From NCBI RefSeq assembly GCF_014646195.1, contig NZ_BMMZ01000013.1, forward strand, positions 62,001-126,000: DNA of 64,000 nt. The letters are read 5' to 3'. Below, one piece after another: positions 33,289 through 41,286 of the stretch. This DNA comes from Microlunatus endophyticus (GTDB lineage Bacteria > Actinomycetota > Actinomycetes > Propionibacteriales > Propionibacteriaceae). Under the pieces are notes generated by a model, which saw nothing but the letters and a program-made list of their open reading frames with translations, did not search any database and was not told the origin of the DNA. Made by a program: the position numbers and the translations under genes. Every line of letters starts with the position of its first letter. The stretch's first letter is position 1.

Positions 33289-34826
33289 GCTCCGATCACG
33301 CGGCCGATCGCGCGACCGAGCTCGCCGCTGCCCGGGATGCGACCCTGGCGCCGACCGAACGGGCCGCGGCGAAGCTGAAGAGCCAGCACAAGCTCTACGT
33401 CCGGGACCGGATCAACCTGCTCTTCGACGCCGGCACCTTCGTCGAGGACGGTCAGCTCGCCAACGCCCAGGCAGCCGGACTGCCCGCCGACGGCGTGGTC
33501 ACCGGCCGCGGCCTGGTCGACGGCCGCCCGGCCCTGGTGGTCGCCAACGACCCGGGTGTCAAAGCCGGCTCCTGGGGAGCCCGGACGGTGGAGAAGATCA
33601 TCCGGATCACCGAGATCGCGCTGGCCGACGAGTTGCCGATCTTCTGGTTCGTCGATTCCGCCGGCGCCCGGATCACCGATCAGGTCGACCTCTTCCCCGG
33701 CCGCCGCGGCGCCGGTCGGATCTTCCACAACCAGGTCGCGCTGTCCGGCAAGGTGCCGCAGATCTGCTGCCTCTTCGGCCCCAGCGCCGCCGGTGGTGCC
33801 TACATCCCTGCCTTCTGCGATCTGGTGATCATGGTCGAAGGCAATGCGTCGATGTATCTGGGATCGCCGCGGATGGCCGAGATGGTGGTGGGGGAGAGGG
33901 TCAGCCTGGAGGAGATGGGCGGTGCTCGGATGCACGCCACCGTCTCCGGCTGCGGTGATCAACTCGCGGCCGACGACGAGGATGCGATCGAGCAGGCCAA
34001 GGACTTCTTCGGCTATCTGCCCGGTAGCTGGCGGTCGCTTCCGCCGGCCCGCGAGGCGACCGAGCCGGCGCGCGAGTTCACCGATGAGCTTGTCCCGGCC
34101 GACGAGGCCCGCGGTTACGACATCCGGCGGGTGATCGAGGCGATCATCGACGCGGACAGCTTCTTCGAGACCAAACCGCTCTTCGCACCGGAGCTGGTGA
34201 CCGGATTCGCCAGCCTGGCAGGAAATCCGGTCGGGGTCGTTGCCAACCAGCCTGCCGTCAAGGGCGGAGTGCTGTTCGTCGACTCCGCCGACAAGGCCGC
34301 CCGGTTCATCTGGCTCTGCGATGCGTTCAACATGCCGCTGCTCTATCTCGCCGACGTCCCCGGCTTCATGATCGGCAGCGAGGTCGAGCGGATGGGAATC
34401 ATTCGCCACGGCGCCAAGATGATCACCGCCGTGGCGGAGGCGACAGTGCCGGCAGTGTCACTGATCGTCCGCAAGGCGTACGGCGCCGGTCTCTACGCGA
34501 TGGCAGGACCCGGCTTCAAACCCGATGCCTGTCTGGCGCTCCCCACCGCGAAGATCGCCGTCATGGGACCGGAGGCGGCGATCAACGCGGTGTATGCCAA
34601 TCGGATCGCCGAGATCACCGACGCGGACGAACGGGCGGCGTACGTCTCCGGCCTGCAGACCGAATACGAGACCGACATCGACATCCTCCGGCTGGCTTCG
34701 GATCTGATCATCGACGGCATCATCGAGCCGCGGGACGTCCGTCGCGAACTGATCGCACGCTTCGCGGCGGCGGCGACCAAGGACCGGACCTTCTCGATCA
34801 AGAGACACGGAGTGCCGCCGGTCTGA
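33285..34826 (+). CDS. Acyl-CoA carboxylase beta (carboxyltransferase) subunit, possibly 3-methylcrotonyl-CoA specific
   Basis: 513 residues with two crotonase-like carboxyltransferase halves. The N-half oxyanion-hole region is CLFGPSAAGGAYIPAF; the C-half has DVPGFMIGSEVERMGIIRHGAKMI and KAYGAGLYAMAGPGF. It lacks the GGGRTH signature of AccD5-type propionyl-CoA enzymes (here MGGARMHATVSG), which favours another acyl-CoA. GTG start overlapping the acyl-CoA dehydrogenase stop (GTGA). No alpha subunit is adjacent; AccA3 or another biotin carboxylase elsewhere must serve it. Confidence 0.87.
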   Translation: MSSDHAADRATELAAARDATLAPTERAAAKLKSQHKLYVRDRINLLFDAGTFVEDGQLANAQAAGLPADGVVTGRGLVDGRPALVVANDPGVKAGSWGARTVEKIIRITEIALADELPIFWFVDSAGARITDQVDLFPGRRGAGRIFHNQVALSGKVPQICCLFGPSAAGGAYIPAFCDLVIMVEGNASMYLGSPRMAEMVVGERVSLEEMGGARMHATVSGCGDQLAADDEDAIEQAKDFFGYLPGSWRSLPPAREATEPAREFTDELVPADEARGYDIRRVIEAIIDADSFFETKPLFAPELVTGFASLAGNPVGVVANQPAVKGGVLFVDSADKAARFIWLCDAFNMPLLYLADVPGFMIGSEVERMGIIRHGAKMITAVAEATVPAVSLIVRKAYGAGLYAMAGPGFKPDACLALPTAKIAVMGPEAAINAVYANRIAEITDADERAAYVSGLQTEYETDIDILRLASDLIIDGIIEPRDVRRELIARFAAAATKDRTFSIKRHGVPPV

Positions 34827-34865
34827 TCGACCCAAGGTGAGCTTGTGGTCGGTTAGGGTGCCAGC

Positions 34866-35321
34866 ATGTCCAAACGTTCCGTACGTCGGGTCCTGGCCAT
34901 CCCGGTCGCGCTGACGGCTGTGCTGGCACTGATCGTCAACACGTCCGCTCCCGCGCACGCGGGTACCGGTTGGACGACGCTCTACGAGACCGTCCGCCAC
35001 GTCAAGGGCCAGGCCTGCCGGACCGGATACTACGACTCGTTCTCCCAATATCGCCGAGTGGTCCGGTTCCGTGGTGACCTGCGACAGGCGAGTGTCGGCG
35101 GGCGGATCCAGCCGCGTGTCTGGGAGCCGACCAACGACTACCGCTGGACCGCGCCGGTGTCCGGTCTGCACTGGGTCAGCAAAGGCACCTACGACCACAA
35201 CCCGAGCGTCTACTGGACCCGGGCACCCGAACTCCGGGTCAGCCTGCGCACTCGGACCAAATTCGGGGTGAGCAACTGGTCGAGATGGGCCTGGTGGAGC
35301 GGCCTGGCCTGGTGCCCGTAA
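34866..35321 (+). CDS. Small secreted protein, unknown function
   Basis: 151 residues. A signal peptide is clear: basic SKRSVRRVL, hydrophobic core and AHA cleavage site after residue 32. The mature 119 residues are rich in Trp, Tyr and Arg, with only two cysteines (Cys51 and Cys150) that would tie the two ends by a disulfide. No family is recognised; the beta-rich pattern suggests a small extracellular domain. TAGGGT lies 6 bases before the ATG, so the mRNA is probably leaderless. Confidence 0.75.
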   Translation: MSKRSVRRVLAIPVALTAVLALIVNTSAPAHAGTGWTTLYETVRHVKGQACRTGYYDSFSQYRRVVRFRGDLRQASVGGRIQPRVWEPTNDYRWTAPVSGLHWVSKGTYDHNPSVYWTRAPELRVSLRTRTKFGVSNWSRWAWWSGLAWCP

Positions 35322-35348
35322 CGATCCCAGACGATCTAGCCTGGCTCC

Positions 35349-36221
35349 ATGCGGATGCCGGCAGCCGAGGTCGAGGTCACGGCCGAGTTGGTGACAGCGC
35401 TGATCCGGCAACAGCATCTCGATCTGCTCGACGAGTTGTCGCTGGTCGCCAACGGCTGGGACAACGTGATCTACCGGCTCGGCCGGACGCGTACGGTACG
35501 GCTGCCGCGCCGGCAGCTGGTGGCGGAGTTGATCATCAAGGAACAGCGCTGGCTGCCGGAGTTGGCGCCCCGGCTGCCGCTGTCGATCCCGGTTCCCGAG
35601 CGTGCCGGACGGCCCGGACCGGGATTCGACTGGCCGTGGTCGATCGGTCCCTGGTTCGACGGCGATCCGCTATCCGGCATCCCGGTCAGCGAGCGCACCC
35701 GCTATGCGGCCGACCTGGCAGCCTTCTTCGCGGCCCTGCACCGACCGGCACCGCCGGACGCACCCGTGAACCCGGTCCGGGGGATTCCGCTGGCGCAGCG
35801 TGCGGAGCTGGTGGCGCAGCAGTTCGCGATCGTGGACCCGCCCGGCCGACTGCGTACGCTGTGGGACGAGTTGGTCACGACGCGGGAACTGACCGGCCCG
35901 CCGGTCTGGGTGCACGGCGATCCGCATCCCGCCAACCTGCTGATCAAGGACGGCCGACTGGCGGCGGTGATCGACTTCGGTGATCTGACCGCTGGTGACC
36001 CGGCCACCGATCTGGCCGTCGGCTGGCTCGCCTTCGATCCCGTCGGGCGCAGCAGATTCCGTGATCACTACGTCCGGATCGCCGGCGACGATGCTGATCT
36101 CTGGCGCCGCGCCCGCGGTTGGGCGCTCAGCCTCGGCCTTTCGCTGCTGGCCAATTCGGACGACAATCCAGTCCTAGCGGCGGTCGGACGGCATGCGGTC
36201 GACCAGGTCATCCAGGAGTGA
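35349..36221 (+). CDS. Aminoglycoside phosphotransferase-family kinase
   Basis: 290 residues of the APH/choline-kinase fold. The catalytic loop is VHGDPHPANLL and the metal-binding segment IDFGDLTAGDPATDLAVGW. The N-lobe NGWDNVIYRLG replaces the usual GxxN nucleotide loop. Family members phosphorylate antibiotics, sugars or small metabolites; close resistance-enzyme signatures were not seen, so a metabolic substrate is as likely. TAGCCT lies 6 bases before the ATG, without a ribosome-binding site. Confidence 0.85.
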   Translation: MRMPAAEVEVTAELVTALIRQQHLDLLDELSLVANGWDNVIYRLGRTRTVRLPRRQLVAELIIKEQRWLPELAPRLPLSIPVPERAGRPGPGFDWPWSIGPWFDGDPLSGIPVSERTRYAADLAAFFAALHRPAPPDAPVNPVRGIPLAQRAELVAQQFAIVDPPGRLRTLWDELVTTRELTGPPVWVHGDPHPANLLIKDGRLAAVIDFGDLTAGDPATDLAVGWLAFDPVGRSRFRDHYVRIAGDDADLWRRARGWALSLGLSLLANSDDNPVLAAVGRHAVDQVIQE

Positions 36222-36228
36222 GACAGAC

Positions 36229-36591
36229 GTGCAACCGACTCACATCATCGCGAATCTCTCGGTCCCCGACCTTGACCGGGCCAGGGACTTCTATCAGGGC
36301 TATCTGGGTCTGACCCCCGACGACATGGGTCTGGACTGGGTGACCCGGTTCCGATTGCCGGGAGGCAGTTCGGCGATCCAGCTCGTCACCCGGGACGCGA
36401 CGGCTCCGGTCGATTCGGTGCTGTCCGTGGCGGTCGGTGATCAGGTGCAGGAGGCGTACGAGGAGGCGGTCCGGCGCGGCTATGAGATCGTGCATCCGCT
36501 GACGACTGAGGCGTGGGGTCCGCAGCGGTTCTTCGTCCGGGCACCCGACGGCAACGTGATCAACATCGTCGGGCACAAGGACCCGGGTTAG
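36229..36591 (+). CDS. VOC (glyoxalase/bleomycin-resistance fold) protein
   Basis: About 120 residues. It has the paired beta-alpha-beta-beta-beta pattern: IIANLSVPDLDRARDFYQGYLGL at the start and FFVRAPDGNVINIVGH at the end, where the C-terminal metal-ligand Glu is replaced by Asn. AGGAG lies 10 bases before the GTG at 36229. It follows the kinase by 7 bases and shares its transcript. The function cannot be told from sequence. Confidence 0.8.
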   Translation: MQPTHIIANLSVPDLDRARDFYQGYLGLTPDDMGLDWVTRFRLPGGSSAIQLVTRDATAPVDSVLSVAVGDQVQEAYEEAVRRGYEIVHPLTTEAWGPQRFFVRAPDGNVINIVGHKDPG

Positions 36592-37350
36592 TCAGATCGG
36601 CAGCCGCCGGAAGAGCGGCCGCGGCACGTGCCGCAGTCCGGACATCACGACCCGCATCGGCGCCGGCACCCAGATGAGCTCCTTGCGATCGCGGACCGCC
36701 GCGATCGTCGCGTCGGCGACCTGCTCGGGCGTCACCGCCAGCGGAGCCTCGTCCATGCCGGTCGTCATCTTGGACCGGACGAATCCCGGCCGGACCACGA
36801 GCACCCGGCCGCCGAAGGCCTTGAGCGCCTCGCCGAGCCCCGAGTAGAAGCCGTCGAAACCGGCTTTGGTAGAGCCGTAGACGAAGTTGGAACGGCGCAC
36901 CCGCTCGCCGGCCACACTGGACAAGGCGATGACCTGGCCGTAACCCTGGCCGCGGAGCCGTTCTGCCAGTAGGGCACCCAGATGGACCGGGGCGGTGTAG
37001 TTGATCTCCGCCATGGCAAGAGCGGCGTCCGGGTCGGTCCAGGCCGCTTCGGCGTCACCCAGGATTCCGAACGCCACCACCGTGCAGTCGATGTCGCCGG
37101 CGTCGAAGGCCTGCTCGATCACCCGCCTGCGGCTCTCGGCGTCGGTCGCCTCGAAATCCAGTTCGGTGACCGTGCAACCGGCCTGCTGCAGGTCGGCTGC
37201 CGCAGTCGTACGCCGATCGCCCGGACGGGCGGCCAACAGCACCTTCAGCCCGGGGCGGGCGGCAGCGTACCGGCGGGCGATCGCCAGCGCGATGTCGGAC
37301 GTGCCGCCGAGCAGTAACAGCGACTGCGGGACACCGAGTGCGTCGATCAT
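36592..37350 (-). CDS. dprE2: Decaprenylphosphoryl-2-keto-ribose reductase
   Basis: 252 residues and closely similar throughout to mycobacterial DprE2 as I recall it: PQSLLLLGGTSDIALAI, VAFGILGDAE, INYTAPVHLGALLAE, SVAGERVRRSNFVYGSTKAG (catalytic Tyr/Lys), and a shared C-terminus LRHVPRPLFRRLPI. It reduces the 2-keto intermediate made by DprE1 to decaprenylphosphoryl-arabinose, the arabinan donor. AGGGAG lies 5 bases before the ATG. It follows the phosphoribosyltransferase gene by 62 bp, a gap containing a 15-bp tandem repeat. DprE1 is not in the window. Confidence 0.92.
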   Translation of the reverse strand: MIDALGVPQSLLLLGGTSDIALAIARRYAAARPGLKVLLAARPGDRRTTAAADLQQAGCTVTELDFEATDAESRRRVIEQAFDAGDIDCTVVAFGILGDAEAAWTDPDAALAMAEINYTAPVHLGALLAERLRGQGYGQVIALSSVAGERVRRSNFVYGSTKAGFDGFYSGLGEALKAFGGRVLVVRPGFVRSKMTTGMDEAPLAVTPEQVADATIAAVRDRKELIWVPAPMRVVMSGLRHVPRPLFRRLPI

Positions 37351-37371
37351 GGTTCTCCCTGCTGACTCGTG

Positions 37372-37416
37372 GTTTCGTCGGGCTACGTTTCGTCGGGCTA
37401 CGTTTCGTCGGGCTAC
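37372..37416. repeat. Three perfect 15-bp tandem repeats at the ubiA-type gene stop
   Basis: The unit GTTTCGTCGGGCTAC is repeated three times without mismatch. The last unit (plus strand) overlaps the stop codon of the phosphoribosyltransferase gene. Because 15 is a multiple of 3, each unit supplies an in-frame TAG on the minus strand, giving three successive stops. Confidence 0.9.
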
Positions 37417-38315
37417 CGGGACTGGGGACCGAAGACTGCGATGCAGATCACGATCAGCCAGAGCAGTCCGAAGGCTTGCAGGACGCGATCGCGGAGCACC
37501 ACGTCCTCCGGTTCACCGGCTTCACCGATGTCGATCTCCCGGGCATATTGCAGCAGTCCGAGACTGAAGGGGGCAATCGAGATCGCTGTCCAACCGACGC
37601 CCCACGGGCCGCGCTGGATGTTGTCGAAGGCCCACAGGCTGTAACTGATCAGGACCATCGCGGCGCCGAGCATCCAGGTGAAGCGCAGATAGGTGTCGGT
37701 GTAGCTGGCCAGTGACTTGCGGGTCCCCGCGTCGGCTCCCAGTGACAGCATCTCGGAGTAGCGCTTTCCGGCGACCATGAACAGCGAGCCGAAGGAGGCA
37801 ACCAACAGGAACCATTGGCTGAGCGGAATGTGCCCGGCCACACCGCCGGCGATGGCCCGCAGCAGGAACCCGCTGGAGACGACTGCCAAGTCGATCACCG
37901 GCTGATGCTTCAGGAAGACCGAGTAGCCGATCTGCAGCACCAGATAGACCAGCAGTGTCGCGCCGAGCGGAGGCGAGGTCCAGAATCCGATGATCAGCCC
38001 GACGGCACCGATGATCGCCGCCTCGATCCAGGCCGTTCGGATCGACAACTGGCCGGCCGGAACCGGCCGGAACCGCTTACGCGGATGTAGCCGATCTTCC
38101 TCGACATCGCGGATGTCGTTGATCAGGTAGACGCAGCCGCTGATCAGGCAGAAAGCGATGAAGGCGAGTGCGGCCGACCGAAGGATCGCCGGCTGGAACA
38201 GCTGGCCGGCCGCCAGCGGAGCGGACAGCACCAGGACGTTCTTGATCCACTGGCGGGGGCGGACAGCACGGATCGCTGCCGGTACCCGGCTCGGCTGGCG
38301 GACCTGTTCAGACAT
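37413..38315 (-). CDS. ubiA: Decaprenyl-phosphate phosphoribosyltransferase (UbiA family)
   Basis: 300 residues with about nine membrane helices. The first prenyl-diphosphate motif is NDIRDVEEDRLHPRKRFRP, which with RPRQWIKNVLVL is diagnostic for the Rv3806c-type enzymes that attach 5-phosphoribosyl diphosphate to decaprenyl phosphate. The second Asp-rich region is GKRYSEM. The product feeds DprE1/DprE2, and dprE2 is the next gene. The ATG at 38315 has TACCCT 9 bases upstream and no ribosome-binding site, so any leader is only a few bases long. Confidence 0.92.
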   Translation of the reverse strand: MSEQVRQPSRVPAAIRAVRPRQWIKNVLVLSAPLAAGQLFQPAILRSAALAFIAFCLISGCVYLINDIRDVEEDRLHPRKRFRPVPAGQLSIRTAWIEAAIIGAVGLIIGFWTSPPLGATLLVYLVLQIGYSVFLKHQPVIDLAVVSSGFLLRAIAGGVAGHIPLSQWFLLVASFGSLFMVAGKRYSEMLSLGADAGTRKSLASYTDTYLRFTWMLGAAMVLISYSLWAFDNIQRGPWGVGWTAISIAPFSLGLLQYAREIDIGEAGEPEDVVLRDRVLQAFGLLWLIVICIAVFGPQSR

Positions 38316-38368
38316 AACGACCCGAGGGTAGCCGTACGGGCCTGTGGATAACTCTCCGACACCGTCTC

Positions 38369-39169
38369 TCAGGCTGGATTGGACGGTACCCGGCCCGGCT
38401 TGGTCGCCATAGCCGCCAGAATCGCCGTCACGACGGCGGCGATCGCCAGGAGCGACTCGATGACGTACACGCTGATGACCGCCGCGGGGACGTTGTAGCT
38501 CGGGTTCCTGATCGTGGACCAGACCAGGACCAGGGCGAGCACCGCGAGGACTCCGGCGCCGGCCCAGACAGCGGCCCTGGTGAGCCGCATCGCCAACCAG
38601 ACACCGACCACGGTGCAGGCGGCAAGGACCAGATTCTCGGCGTCGTAGAGGAAGAGGCTCGACCCGGCCGGCACCCAGCTGTCGACGATCGCGGCCAGCT
38701 CCGCGACCAGCGCTGCGAGCGTGACAGCGCCGAGGCCCAGCAGCGGCAACGACTGGCCGGCGCTGCCGCGGGACACCAGGAAGGCGAGGACGACCGTGAC
38801 GCTGGCCAGGAGCAGGGCGACCAACCGCAGCACGCTCGCTGCCAGCAGTTCGGGACGGGCACCGCCGATCGCCTGCACGATCACCATGATCAGCACGATC
38901 AGTAGTTCGATCGCGATCGCGATGGCCGCGATCGTCCGCAGCAGGTCGGCGTGTCGTCGGACGCCCAGGCCGGATGCGCCGGCGACCACCGTCAGCACCG
39001 CGGCGGTGAGCCAGTTCGCCGCAAGCCAGAAGATGTTGTCGGTGGTGAACGAGAACGGGTTGGGGTTGATGTGGCCGACCAGCGGAACGATCGCCGCCGC
39101 GACCACGACGACGAGCACTCGCGCCAGCAGGGTCAGCAACGGCCACAAGGAACTGGTGTGCGGGTTCAT
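38369..39169 (-). CDS. Polytopic membrane protein, unknown function
   Basis: 266 residues with about eight hydrophobic helices and short loops; no conserved motif is recognised. INPNPFSFTTDNIFWLAANWL in the first loop and DSWVPAGSSLFLYDAENL in a later loop may face outside. GAGGAG lies 6 bases before the ATG. Its stop is 53 bp before the ubiA-type gene on the same strand, so it may belong to the same cell-envelope unit. Confidence 0.7.
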   Translation of the reverse strand: MNPHTSSLWPLLTLLARVLVVVVAAAIVPLVGHINPNPFSFTTDNIFWLAANWLTAAVLTVVAGASGLGVRRHADLLRTIAAIAIAIELLIVLIMVIVQAIGGARPELLAASVLRLVALLLASVTVVLAFLVSRGSAGQSLPLLGLGAVTLAALVAELAAIVDSWVPAGSSLFLYDAENLVLAACTVVGVWLAMRLTRAAVWAGAGVLAVLALVLVWSTIRNPSYNVPAAVISVYVIESLLAIAAVVTAILAAMATKPGRVPSNPA

Positions 39170-39252
39170 TGATGACTCCTCGTCGTCAACGACATCGATG
39201 GGCGGGGACCAGGGCGGCAGCGTAGCGGGTCGATGGTCTATAACCGGTAGCT

Positions 39253-41286
39253 GTGACCGCCAACGTGAACGCGAGTACGCCGCCGGACCTGCTGAGCACC
39301 GTGATCGATGCGATCGTTCCGGCCGACGACTACCCGTCGGCCACTGCCGCGGGCGGCCTGGACTTCCTGCAGCGGATCCGCGAGCGCGAGCGGCCGGAGT
39401 GGAGCCGGCGGATCAACGCGGTCGTCGCCAGGATCGACGCTGCGGCCTGGCAGGTCGGCGGTAACGGCTTCACCGGACTGGACGCCGCAGGTCAGCAGGC
39501 CGCGTTGGCCTCGGTCGCCGGCGACCCGGAGGTCGCGTGGTTCGCCCGGCTGGTCAACTACGGCTACTACGGTGACGGTCCGCGTCCGGCCGCCTGGCAG
39601 ATGATCGACTGGCATCCCGAACCGGAGGGTGGCTGGCCCAGTGACCTGCCCGCGCTTCCGTTCGATCGCGCCGGCCTGATCACCCCGGCTGAGCTCAGGA
39701 CCCGCTACGACGCGATCGTCGTCGGCTCGGGCGCGGGCGGCGGGGCTGTCGCCCAGGTCCTCGCCGAGTCGGGCCGGTCGGTATTGATCATCGAGTCCGG
39801 CACCGGCCCGGCGACCTCGGTCCTCGATCATGATCATCTGCACAACCCGCGGTTGGACGCCGGTCTCGGCACGCTGACCGGGCCGACCGCAAACAATGCC
39901 AACACCGTCGGCGGCGGCACCCGCGTCTACGGCGCGCAGGCCTGGCGGTTCACCCCGCAGGATCTGCGGATGGCCAGCACGTACGGCGTTCCGGATGGCA
40001 GTTCGCTGGCCGACTGGCCGATCAGCTACGACGACCTCGAGCCCTATTACAGCGAGGTCGAGTGGCGCTTCGGCGTCAGCGGACTGGCGTCGGGCGACCC
40101 GTGGTCCGGCGTCCGGTCGCGGGACTATCCGATGCCGGCGGTGGTGTCCGGCAGCGGCCGACGGGAGTTGTTGGCCGCCGGCGCCGCAAAGCTCGGCTGG
40201 GGAACTGTGCCGCCGCCGCTGCTGATCAACTCCACGGACTATTCCGGCCGCGCCGGCTGCGTCCACTGCGCCATGTGCGTGGGATTCGCCTGCCCCGTCG
40301 AGGCCAAGTCCGGATCGCACAACACGTCGATCCCGGCTGCGCTGGAGACCGGGAACGGTTTCCTGATCGAGTCGACGACCGTCGAGAAGTTGATCACGGA
40401 CGGGGCCGGCCGGGTCACCGGCGTCGCCGTCGTGGGGGAGCAGGGCGGCACACTCTGGCGCCGCGAAATCTCCGCCGGCGAGGTGATCATCTCCGCGGGT
40501 GCGGTGGCGACCGCCCGGCTGCTGTTGTCCAGCACCTCGGACCGGGAACCCGCCGGGATCGGCAACAACACCGATCAGATCGGCCGCCATCTCCAGGGCC
40601 ATCTGTATGCCGGCGCGCTCGGCCTCTTCGAGGGCGAACAGTTCGGCCTCGACGGCCCGGGCCCGTCGATCGCGACCTGCGACTTCCGGCACGGCAACGA
40701 CGGGCACGTCGGTGGGGGAATGCTCGCCAACGAGTTCGTACCGATCCCGGCCAGCACCTTCGACTATCTGGTCGGATCCGGTGTCTTCCCGCCGTACGGA
40801 ACGGCCGCCAAGGCGGGCATGCGGCACTGGACCCGTCGGTTGGAACGGGTGGTCGGCCCGATCCAGGAGCTGACGACCGCCGACGCCCGGGTCCGCCTCG
40901 ACCCGTCCGTACGCGACCGATTCGGCAATCCGGTCGCCGTGCTGACCGGTTCGGTGCATCCCGAGGACGCCCGGACCCGCGACTACATGACGGCCAGGGC
41001 GCGGCAGTGGCTCGAGGCCAGTGGTGCGACCGCCGTCTACTCCGCAGAGCCGGGCGGCCCGGGGCCGTCCGGCCCGAGCGCCGGCCAGCACCAGGCGGGA
41101 ACCTGCCGGATGGGCACCGATCCGAAGACCTCGGCGACCGACCCGTACGGAAAGGTCTGGGGACACGACAATCTCTGGGTGGCCGACGGCTCGTTGCACG
41201 TCACCAACGGCGGCGTCAATCCAGTGCTGACCATCCTCGCGAATTCGCTGCGGGTTGCTGATCATCTGGTGAACGCAGGAGGATGA
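39253..41286 (+). CDS. GMC-type dehydrogenase fused to a gluconate-2-dehydrogenase subunit-3-like domain
   Basis: 677 residues. Residues 1 to about 125 match the small (gamma, subunit 3) component of membrane gluconate/glucose dehydrogenases. The remainder is the GMC flavoprotein, with FAD motif VVGSGAGGGAVAQ at 157-169 and C-terminal QHQAGTCRMG and NGGVNPVLT carrying the His/Asn pair. Four cysteines (Cys336, 339, 342, 347; GCVHCAMCVGFAC) are placed as in FAD-glucose dehydrogenases with a [3Fe-4S] cluster. No signal peptide is present, unlike the usual Tat-exported subunit. Oxidises a sugar or alcohol; acceptor unknown. TATAAC stands 8 bases before the GTG. Confidence 0.85.
   Translation: MTANVNASTPPDLLSTVIDAIVPADDYPSATAAGGLDFLQRIRERERPEWSRRINAVVARIDAAAWQVGGNGFTGLDAAGQQAALASVAGDPEVAWFARLVNYGYYGDGPRPAAWQMIDWHPEPEGGWPSDLPALPFDRAGLITPAELRTRYDAIVVGSGAGGGAVAQVLAESGRSVLIIESGTGPATSVLDHDHLHNPRLDAGLGTLTGPTANNANTVGGGTRVYGAQAWRFTPQDLRMASTYGVPDGSSLADWPISYDDLEPYYSEVEWRFGVSGLASGDPWSGVRSRDYPMPAVVSGSGRRELLAAGAAKLGWGTVPPPLLINSTDYSGRAGCVHCAMCVGFACPVEAKSGSHNTSIPAALETGNGFLIESTTVEKLITDGAGRVTGVAVVGEQGGTLWRREISAGEVIISAGAVATARLLLSSTSDREPAGIGNNTDQIGRHLQGHLYAGALGLFEGEQFGLDGPGPSIATCDFRHGNDGHVGGGMLANEFVPIPASTFDYLVGSGVFPPYGTAAKAGMRHWTRRLERVVGPIQELTTADARVRLDPSVRDRFGNPVAVLTGSVHPEDARTRDYMTARARQWLEASGATAVYSAEPGGPGPSGPSAGQHQAGTCRMGTDPKTSATDPYGKVWGHDNLWVADGSLHVTNGGVNPVLTILANSLRVADHLVNAGG

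Noticed and set aside
38316..39146. N-terminal extension of the UbiA-type gene across the membrane protein gene
   Set aside because: The extension is a shadow frame of the 38369-39169 membrane protein; homologues begin at the ATG at 38315.
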